DNA of 31,460 nucleotides, taken from positions 1 to 31,460 of the forward strand of contig DIDT01000036.1 in assembly GCA_002418285.1 (NCBI GenBank). The letters run 5' to 3'. The stretch is from Phycisphaerales bacterium UBA5793. GTDB taxonomy: Bacteria; Planctomycetota; Phycisphaerae; Phycisphaerales; UBA5793. This document shows, piece by piece, positions 23,713-30,075 of this stretch. The notes beneath the pieces are model-generated. The model had not been told where the DNA came from, ran no database searches, and worked only from the letters and a program-made list of their open reading frames with translations. The translations under genes were made by a program, and so were the position numbers. Every line of letters begins with the position of its first letter. Position 1 is the first letter of the stretch.

Positions 23713-25440
23713 GTGAAGTCGGATAGCACGCTTATGAGAGTATTCTCCGCACACTTGGTTTCATGCGCAGTGGTTATATTCGGCGCGAACATCGCGCTGG
23801 CGCAGTCTATGCCCTGTCCAGCAATCGAACTGGAAAGGCTGATGCCCCCATGCGAACCAGGGACCTTTGGTCAGGCCGTTGCTTTGGCCAAAGATCAAAT
23901 GGCAGTGGGTGAGTTTGAACCTTTGGGCGGACTTGTTACCACGTTCGCACTTGACCACCAATCCCGCAGATGGCAGCGGGAAGCTGAGCTTCGCCCCGAT
24001 GATCTCACTCCATCAGATGGCTTCGGCTACTCGCTGGCGTTCCATTACGATCTGCAGCTTGATCGGTCTTTGCTCGCGGTGGGTAGCCCACAAAAGAGTG
24101 ATATTACATTTTACGCCGGAAAAGCATATGTGTTCTTGCACGACGGGGGCGGAAAGTGGGTGCAAGAAGATTCCGTCGTACCGGACTTGTCTGTGGAATA
24201 CGAGTGGTTTGGCAGAAGCGTGTGCTGGGTAACGAGCGAATCCCGCACATTTCTGATCATTGGAGCGCCTGGGTCAATCGGGGCTGGGCTGCCCGGCTCG
24301 GTGTACGTGTTTGAAGCGGATCAACAGGGTGTGTGGCGCCAACAAGCGCGTTTCCAGGCGCCGCAACCTCATCCCGAAGATGGATATGGCAGCTCCGTGT
24401 CCGCCGCAGAGGTCGGCGGAGCCACGATCCTCGCAGTCGGTGCACCGTTTTACGGCATTGCGCGCGAGGAGTTCCCGGGCTCAGCATACGTGTATCGATT
24501 CGACGCTGTACAGAACGAGTGGCTGCTCGAATCCGAATTCGCTGCGCACGAGCCCGCCATCCATGATCAATTCGGATATGACGTGGATCTGAGCGCGACC
24601 GGTTTGCAGCGCGAGGACTTTCGACTCGCCATCGGAAGCCAAAGCGAGAATGGCGGCGGTGCGTATGAGGGTCCGGGCGGAGTCTACCTCTTTGCGCGCG
24701 ATGGTGTCGGCGCATGGTCCGAAGAGACGCGCATCCCGCCGCCCATCACGAACGCTGACGATCTACTCTTCGGGCACAGTGTCTATCTGGACCGCGAGGA
24801 CAACGATCGGCTGCTCGTCAGTGCCGTCAACAGCCATGAGTTCGGGCGTGAGTCCGGTGCAGCGTACGTCTACCGGCGGAACCCAGCGAACGGAACATGG
24901 GCGGCAGTTCAATTACTGATCGGCCGCGAACAGGACAGTTATGACGCGTTCGCCGTTGATCTGGCGCTCGGCGATGGCCCATCGGCCGACATGGCAGTCG
25001 TCGGCGCGCTCGCCACGCAATGCCCCGGCGGCAGTCAGTTTGACTCAGTCGGCGCGGTGTACTCCTTCGACCTCAACCCCGGCAACGGGGGCAACTGTCC
25101 GGCTCCCGTGATCACGTTGCAGAAGGTCCCGGACTGTTCGAGCGGGCCGGGCGGAGAGATTGAGGTGCGCTGGTTCCAGGCGACGCCGGATCAGCGGGCG
25201 CGGATCGCGCTGCTCTACGCCAAGCGCACCGGCAACTTCATCATCCCCAACGGCAACCCGTGCTCGGGCACCTCGCTGCAACTTGGCCAACTCGGCCTGC
25301 AGGTCGCCTACGTCGGCTCGGCGGGCCAGTTCGGCGCCGGCCGCCTCAAGCGCACCGTGCCACGCAGCGTCTGCGGCGGCTACCTCCAACTCGTCGACGT
25401 CACCCGCTGCACCACCAGCAACGTCGTGCGGATTCTGTAG
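23713..25440 (+). CDS. Secreted FG-GAP repeat protein with a distinct C-terminal domain
   Basis: A 575-residue exported protein. The signal peptide is LVSCAVVIFGANIALAQ with cleavage near residue 31. The start may be GTG 23713 or ATG 23734; neither has a clear ribosome-binding site. The region from about 40 to 455 has degenerate FG-GAP blades: FGYSLAFHYDLQLDRSLLAVGSP, GSSVSAAEVGGATILAVGAP, FGYDVDLSATGLQREDFRLAIGS, FGHSVYLDREDNDRLLVSAV. The last 120 residues, after NPGNGGNCPAP, form a separate cysteine-containing domain with several Cys (for example VPDCSSGPG, NPCSGTS, RSVCGGY, VTRCTTS), which probably make disulfides. Third-position GC rises sharply in that domain compared with the propeller. 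It follows the first FG-GAP gene by 17 bases and is likely co-transcribed with it. Likely function: cell-surface binding or matrix protein; the ligand is unknown. Confidence 0.8.
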   Translation: MKSDSTLMRVFSAHLVSCAVVIFGANIALAQSMPCPAIELERLMPPCEPGTFGQAVALAKDQMAVGEFEPLGGLVTTFALDHQSRRWQREAELRPDDLTPSDGFGYSLAFHYDLQLDRSLLAVGSPQKSDITFYAGKAYVFLHDGGGKWVQEDSVVPDLSVEYEWFGRSVCWVTSESRTFLIIGAPGSIGAGLPGSVYVFEADQQGVWRQQARFQAPQPHPEDGYGSSVSAAEVGGATILAVGAPFYGIAREEFPGSAYVYRFDAVQNEWLLESEFAAHEPAIHDQFGYDVDLSATGLQREDFRLAIGSQSENGGGAYEGPGGVYLFARDGVGAWSEETRIPPPITNADDLLFGHSVYLDREDNDRLLVSAVNSHEFGRESGAAYVYRRNPANGTWAAVQLLIGREQDSYDAFAVDLALGDGPSADMAVVGALATQCPGGSQFDSVGAVYSFDLNPGNGGNCPAPVITLQKVPDCSSGPGGEIEVRWFQATPDQRARIALLYAKRTGNFIIPNGNPCSGTSLQLGQLGLQVAYVGSAGQFGAGRLKRTVPRSVCGGYLQLVDVTRCTTSNVVRIL

Positions 25441-25505
25441 GCCAGCCAATCTGAGGATGAAAACTGCGGCGGTGGCAGAACCCGGTCCTAGCATTGGCCA
25501 AGGAC

Positions 25506-25748
25506 ATGGACGACACACTGCACTGGCTTGATGTTGAGGAGATCGCCGAAGAACTGGATGAGGCTCATCCGGATATCGATCCGTTGCGCCTCGGCTTTCC
25601 GAAACTCCGCAGCCTCGTCGAAGAACTGCCCAACTTCGCCGAGCGCGAAGGGCACCCGTGCAACGAGCGCATCCTCGAGACGATCCAGGCGAACTGGATT
25701 GAACTGCGCGGCGACGCACCTTCGTCCGATGACGACGAGGGCGACTGA
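25506..25748 (+). CDS. iscX: IscX family iron-sulfur assembly protein
   Basis: Small acidic protein of the IscX (YfhJ) family, which binds IscS and iron and modulates the rate of Fe-S cluster synthesis. From ATG 25506 the product is 80 residues. The whole family pattern is visible: LHWLDVEEIAEELDEAHPD, DPLRLGFPKLRSLVEEL and NERILETIQANWIELR, including the Trp, the DP motif and the final helix with NW. The C-terminal acidic tail (DDDEGD) extends slightly beyond the usual length. A TTG start at 25494 would add four residues. It is followed 29 bases later by the metallo-hydrolase gene. In E. coli iscX follows fdx; here the two are separated by 3.8 kb. Confidence 0.9.
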   Translation: MDDTLHWLDVEEIAEELDEAHPDIDPLRLGFPKLRSLVEELPNFAEREGHPCNERILETIQANWIELRGDAPSSDDDEGD

Positions 25749-25777
25749 TCGCCGCCGCAGCGTCATACCATCCCGCG

Positions 25778-26620
25778 ATGCTTCCTGTTCGATTCACGAT
25801 TCTCGGCTCGGGCACCTCGGCGGGGGTGCCGGTCATCGGCTGCGACTGCGAGGTGTGTACCTCCACCGACCCGCGCGACCGGCGCACGCGCAGCGGGGCG
25901 TGCGTTGAATTCGTGGACGAGCGCGGCCAGCAGCGCGTGATCCTCATCGACACCTCGCCGGACCTGCGCTACCAGGCGCTGCGGCACCGGCTGCAGCGCT
26001 GCGACGCGATTCTGTTCACGCACCATCATGTCGATCACGTCTTTGGGCTGGATGAAGTCCGCCGCTTCAACGCGGTCATGCAGCAGCCGATCAACATCTA
26101 TGCTGAATCACACACGCTTGACAATCTCAAGCGGGTCTACCAGCACATCTTTGAGTCGCACAAGAATGTGAATGCGAGCTTCGTCGCCACGCTCATTCCC
26201 AATCTCATCGGCCCCGAGACGCCGCTGGAGCTGCACGGCCTGCGTTTCACGCCGCTGCGCGTCATGCACGGCCGGCTGCCGATTGTCGGCTTTCGCATTG
26301 ATCGCGCCGACCCTTCGGCGGCGCGGGCGGACGATCCCCTGCCGCTGGCGTATTGCACGGATGTGTCGGCCATTCCGCCCGAGACGTGGCCCGCGCTCTT
26401 GGGACTCAAGACGTTGTTCCTCGACGCCCTGCGATACCGGCACCATCCGACGCACTTCACGGTCGACCAGGCGATCGACGCCGCGGAGCGCATCGGCGCC
26501 GAGCAGACGTACCTTGTGCACATGACGCACGACATCCTGCACGGCGAGCTGGAGCCGCGACTACCGGGGACGATTCGATTGAGCTACGACGGATTGCAGG
26601 TGGGCGAGCTGCCGCAGTGA
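25778..26620 (+). CDS. Metallo-beta-lactamase-fold hydrolase, PhnP-like
   Basis: Zinc/manganese-dependent phosphodiesterase-type hydrolase of the PhnP subgroup; PhnP cleaves cyclic ribose phosphates in phosphonate breakdown, but many homologues have other or unknown substrates. The 280-residue protein begins with LGSGTSAGVPVIGCDCEVC (9-27), whose CxCxxC matches the structural zinc loop of PhnP. The active-site HxHxDH is H82-x-H84-x-D86-H87 in THHHVDH, and later metal ligands are in VMHGR, YCTDVS and LVHMTHDI. No phn genes are present, so a phosphonate role is not supported by context. It directly abuts the opposing TPR-like gene (no gap between stops). Confidence 0.87.
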   Translation: MLPVRFTILGSGTSAGVPVIGCDCEVCTSTDPRDRRTRSGACVEFVDERGQQRVILIDTSPDLRYQALRHRLQRCDAILFTHHHVDHVFGLDEVRRFNAVMQQPINIYAESHTLDNLKRVYQHIFESHKNVNASFVATLIPNLIGPETPLELHGLRFTPLRVMHGRLPIVGFRIDRADPSAARADDPLPLAYCTDVSAIPPETWPALLGLKTLFLDALRYRHHPTHFTVDQAIDAAERIGAEQTYLVHMTHDILHGELEPRLPGTIRLSYDGLQVGELPQ

Positions 26621-27688
26621 TCAGCGGCGTGCGTTGAGTTCGGCGATTGCTGCGTTGATCTTCTCGACCAGTTCGGCGCGGTCAGTGGCGTCGGCGGTCG
26701 ATCGGGCGCGTTCGAGCAGGCGCCGCGCGACGGCCACATCACCCAGCGGACCGGCATAGAGACGTGCGGCTTCAAACAGGCTTGGTGCGGCGTACCGGCT
26801 TTCGCCGAAGAGAATCGCGCACTGCATGAAGCGCACCGCCGCATCGCGCGGCTCGTTCCCCGCCGACAGCGCGCGGCCGTACTGATACAGGAGACGGTCG
26901 ATCGGGTACTGCTGCGTGTTCGCGACCCAGCGCTCGATTTCGCTGCGGGCGTCGCGCACCCGGCCGGCATCGAGCAGCACATCAATCTCATCGGCGGCGG
27001 TGGGAGTGGCTTGCGGCTCCGGATTGTCCACGGCGGGAACCTCGGACGATTTGGCCGGCGCTTCATCCGGGCTTTCGACCTCGGCAACCCGGTAGACTTC
27101 CGAGGTTTCCAGGTTCGAGATCGTCCGAATCGCCAGGTCGATCATGTCATGGTTGACGCTCTCAGGCTCGGCCTGATCGAGGGCTTTGCGGAGTTGATCC
27201 AGCGCGGCATTTCTCGTCGCCTCATCGGGTTGATCCGGTTTGCACGTCGGCATGGCGTCGAGCCAGCAGGAATCGACGCTGGTGAGCAGCAGCGTCGCCC
27301 ACGCTTTGCACGCCGGGGTGTAGCGGGCGGCGTCGGTGAGCAGTCGCGTGCGGCGATAGTGGACCCAGGTTTTCTGCCACGGCTCGCTCGCCTGCTTCAT
27401 CGCTTCGTCGAGCAGGCGCATCGCTTCGTCGATTTGCTGCCCGGCCGCGGCGGCCTCCGCCTTTTCCAGCGCGGGCATGGCGTCGAGGTGGAGGATGACG
27501 CGATCGATCGGCCGGGTCGTGGGTCGACCGCTCATCGTGTACTGCACCTGGCAGTCGTTGACGCCGCGCACTGCGACGCCCGAGAGTGGAATGCGGCCGA
27601 GCAGGATCTCGTCGCCGCGCAGGGGCGGCGTGCCCAGCGCCGTGCTCAGGGCGACGAGGATCGCACATTGCAAACGAGTGGCGATCAT
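26621..27688 (-). CDS. Exported TPR-like protein of unknown function, operon with VWA and DoxX-like genes
   Basis: A 355-residue protein with an N-terminal signal peptide (CAILVALSTALGTPPLRGDE, cleavage near residue 25). The rest is helical: MPALEKAEAAAAGQQIDEAMRLLDEAM (about 71-97) resembles TPR/Sel1-like units. After a low-complexity Pro/Glu/Ser/Thr stretch (about 205-233), more helices follow (VLLDAGRVRDARSEIERWVAN, LLYQYGRALSAG, APSLFEAARLYAG, DVAVARRLLERARSTADATD). I recognise no named family. The start overlaps the stop of the VWA gene in an ATGA, so the two proteins are probably made together. A role as a periplasmic or outer-membrane scaffold for the neighbouring VWA protein is inference. 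Confidence 0.72.
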   Translation of the reverse strand: MIATRLQCAILVALSTALGTPPLRGDEILLGRIPLSGVAVRGVNDCQVQYTMSGRPTTRPIDRVILHLDAMPALEKAEAAAAGQQIDEAMRLLDEAMKQASEPWQKTWVHYRRTRLLTDAARYTPACKAWATLLLTSVDSCWLDAMPTCKPDQPDEATRNAALDQLRKALDQAEPESVNHDMIDLAIRTISNLETSEVYRVAEVESPDEAPAKSSEVPAVDNPEPQATPTAADEIDVLLDAGRVRDARSEIERWVANTQQYPIDRLLYQYGRALSAGNEPRDAAVRFMQCAILFGESRYAAPSLFEAARLYAGPLGDVAVARRLLERARSTADATDRAELVEKINAAIAELNARR

Positions 27689-28752
27689 CGATCCAACCCC
27701 AGTTCCTGTCGGCTCAGAAAGCGGTAGCCACCCGGCCCGCCGTTGTCTTCGGCGATGCGTTTGAGCGTCCCGAGCGGGTCCTCGGAGACAAACTGAATCG
27801 TCTTGAGCACGCTGCGCGGCTGGCCGCGGGAGTCATGATTGAGCCGCTGGATCATGTTGAGCAGATCGCGCTGATCCACTTCGAATTCGCCGAGCCCGGT
27901 AATGTCGGTACTGAGGATGAAGACGACGTCGGGCACGGGGTTCATGTCGCGCAGGGCCAGTTCGATGGCGGCCAGCGGGTTAGACTGGCTCGTGGCGCGG
28001 ATGTTGCGATTGTCAAGATTCATCCAGTCGAAGACGAAGAGTTTGTTTTCGTTGGTGGCGGGGAGGAGTTTGACCGTGCCCCGCCGCCGCTTGGTGGCGA
28101 TGTCCTTTGGATCCTGTGGACCGGGGACGAGCACCGCCTCGTTGCGCTGAAAGAAGACGACGCGAAAGTTCTGCGACTCATTGAGTTTGTCAATGCTGCG
28201 CACGAGTTCATCGATGAGAATCGGCAGGTAGGCGATCATCGAACCCGAGGCGTCGACGACGTAGACGATGTTGCGCGCGTTGCTGCCGCGCAGCCCGCCG
28301 AAGGTCACGTCGTTGCTGCCGCCCTTGGGTGCAAAGCCGGCCAGCGCCTCGTCGCCACCCGCGGGCCCGATGAGCGAAGCGGGATCGACGCGATTGGCGT
28401 CCAGCGCTTCAGAGGCATCGGAGCGATCCAGCCTCGATCGCTCTTCGAAGACCAGATCCTCGTTGTCCGTGTCGTCGGGGTTGATCGTCGTGAGCGGCTG
28501 AAAGGTGAGATCGTTAAACTCCGCCACGACGGCCGGGGGCGCGGCCTTGTCCGCGAGCAGACGCGCGGTGGTCCAGGGGATGAGCAGCCCGAGCACGATC
28601 ATTCCGGCATGGGCGGCGATAGAGGCAATCCACGGAACGACGCGCTGGGCGAGGCTCAACTCGCGCTCGACCGGTTCCTCTTCGCGCACGACAGCGCTGA
28701 GCGACTCGACGGTCGGGCCTTTGCGTCCAGGATGGGCTGGATTGGCGCTCAT
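27685..28752 (-). CDS. Membrane-anchored von Willebrand factor A domain protein
   Basis: A 355-residue protein with one membrane helix (about 39-62), a Pro/Asp-rich linker (70-155) and a C-terminal VWA domain starting at NIVYVVDASGSM. Asp167, Ser169 and Ser171 of the DxSxS metal-ion-dependent adhesion site are intact. The topology suggests the VWA domain lies outside the membrane, where it would bind a partner protein in a metal-dependent way. Similar membrane VWA proteins are common in Planctomycetes and often sit with TPR proteins. It is preceded by the DoxX-like gene (18 bases) and overlaps the TPR-like gene (4 bases). No AAA+ MoxR-type ATPase is adjacent, which would be the usual partner of a chaperone-type VWA system. 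Confidence 0.85.
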   Translation of the reverse strand: MSANPAHPGRKGPTVESLSAVVREEEPVERELSLAQRVVPWIASIAAHAGMIVLGLLIPWTTARLLADKAAPPAVVAEFNDLTFQPLTTINPDDTDNEDLVFEERSRLDRSDASEALDANRVDPASLIGPAGGDEALAGFAPKGGSNDVTFGGLRGSNARNIVYVVDASGSMIAYLPILIDELVRSIDKLNESQNFRVVFFQRNEAVLVPGPQDPKDIATKRRRGTVKLLPATNENKLFVFDWMNLDNRNIRATSQSNPLAAIELALRDMNPVPDVVFILSTDITGLGEFEVDQRDLLNMIQRLNHDSRGQPRSVLKTIQFVSEDPLGTLKRIAEDNGGPGGYRFLSRQELGLDR

Positions 28753-28770
28753 GTGTTCTGGTGCGGATTC

Positions 28771-29640
28771 TCAATCCTCTTCGTTGTGGCCGCCGCGGAA
28801 GATGAGGCGATCGAGGCTCACCGCTCCGGGCCCACCAATGAAGATGCACCAGGCGGCGATGAAGAGCATCAACTGGTAGAACGCCACTAACTGCCAGAAG
28901 TAATCCAACTCCGAAAGTGCTCCAAGGAATCCCGTGGCGGCACTCATGTGAGATTGAATCTGCGGCAGTGTGGAGAGCTTGAACGCGTAGCCCATCGCGA
29001 CCGCCAGCCCGAGCCCCCATACACGACTGAAGAGGCCGATGAGCAGCAGCCCAGCGCCGACAGTCTCGGTCAGCATCGCGATCCACGCAAAGATGCGCGG
29101 GTAGGGATGGCCGACGTCGTGCAGCATGACCGTGATTCCCTCGACTTTCTTCGCGTCAACCTTGTACTGCACAGTGGCGCCGGCCGCATCGCCGACGTCG
29201 GGTTTCTCAACAAGCTCTGCAGGCTTGGTCTCCGGCGGCGTTGTCGTCGGTGGAGCTGGTTGCTCAACGGATGGCTCACCGGGCTGATCCTGCTCGCCCT
29301 GATCATCTGCGCCTTCTTCAATTGCGGGCGGCGTATCGCTGGACGGTTCTTCGCCGGGCTGCTGGGCAGAATCCGGAGATTCCTGCGGCGCGGGCGGCTC
29401 AACCACTGGTGTGCTCCCCGGCCGCTCGGGTTCCTTGGCCCCGGCTGGCGGCGTCGGGGAAGCGCGACCCGCGACAGCCGTCTTGTGGCCGATGCCAAGT
29501 TCGACAAGGGTGGCGGCGGCCGGCCCCTCGAAGGTCTCGTTGCCCCATTTTGGGATGCCCGCCCATAGAAACGCCGCCGCCAGACCGATGCGGAGCAGCA
29601 GCGGACAGATGTGCAGCGTGATGGAGTCGCGGAATCGCAT
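28771..29640 (-). CDS. DoxX-family membrane protein with a long Pro/Glu-rich insertion
   Basis: A 289-residue protein. Helix 1 (about 10-31, CPLLLRIGLAAAFLWAGIPKW) and helices 2-4 (about 182-204, 206-224 and 247-270) have the DoxX layout, including LLLRIGLAAAFLWAG and a glycine-rich TETVGAGLLLIGLFSR. Ordinary DoxX proteins are about 130-160 residues; here residues 58-150 are an insertion very rich in Pro, Glu, Asp and Gln, with no hydrophobic segment, which would sit between helix 1 and the rest and probably be disordered. Some DoxX proteins act in redox or quinone-linked membrane processes, but the function here is unknown. It leads the VWA/TPR operon. Confidence 0.8.
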   Translation of the reverse strand: MRFRDSITLHICPLLLRIGLAAAFLWAGIPKWGNETFEGPAAATLVELGIGHKTAVAGRASPTPPAGAKEPERPGSTPVVEPPAPQESPDSAQQPGEEPSSDTPPAIEEGADDQGEQDQPGEPSVEQPAPPTTTPPETKPAELVEKPDVGDAAGATVQYKVDAKKVEGITVMLHDVGHPYPRIFAWIAMLTETVGAGLLLIGLFSRVWGLGLAVAMGYAFKLSTLPQIQSHMSAATGFLGALSELDYFWQLVAFYQLMLFIAAWCIFIGGPGAVSLDRLIFRGGHNEED

Positions 29641-29800
29641 GGTGGATGAACTCCTTGATCGTGTGTTCCGGCATCGCCGGCGGCGCGTCCTGGCTCGCCC
29701 CGACCGCGGAGGGGAATGATATCGCGGGAATCAGCGACTGCAGCGCCCAATCGCGAGGGGAGCATCGCGTAGACTTCTTGGGTCTTTGCAGCCCCCTGAT

Positions 29801-29882
29801 GCGGGCGTGGCGAAATTGGCAGACGCGCCAGATTTAGGTTCTGGTGTCGCAAGACGTGGAGGTTCGAGTCCTCTCGCCCGCA
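29801..29882 (+). tRNA. tRNA-Leu (anticodon UAG)
   Basis: The acceptor stem GCGGGCG (29801-29807) pairs perfectly with CGCCCGC (29875-29881), followed by discriminator A. The anticodon stem CCAGA/TCTGG encloses the loop TTTAGGT, giving anticodon TAG (UAG), which reads CUN leucine codons. A long variable arm, as in class II tRNA-Leu, lies between the anticodon stem and the T-arm (GTTCGAGTC). The CCA end is not encoded. The gene stands in a 160-base gap between the DoxX-like gene start and the M14-like gene. Confidence 0.93.
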
Positions 29883-30075
29883 TTGCTTCGGAAAGATGTG
29901 CACTGGATCACCCCGCCGACTGCTTTGACGGCCGCGCCGGCCGCCGCTACGCTGCAACTTCGCTTGGCGACCGCGGTAGTGTCGCCATTGGCTTGCCCTT
30001 TCCGGTTGGCCCGCTGTTTCGTCCCAGTCGCCCGCGCCGCGAACTTCAGGCGGCGCAAACGCGAGGAGGTTCGGG

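Noticed and set aside
27586..28890. 434-residue plus-strand frame over the VWA and TPR-like genes
   Set aside because: Shadow of the opposite strand; the minus-strand products have a signal peptide, a MIDAS motif and coupled overlaps.
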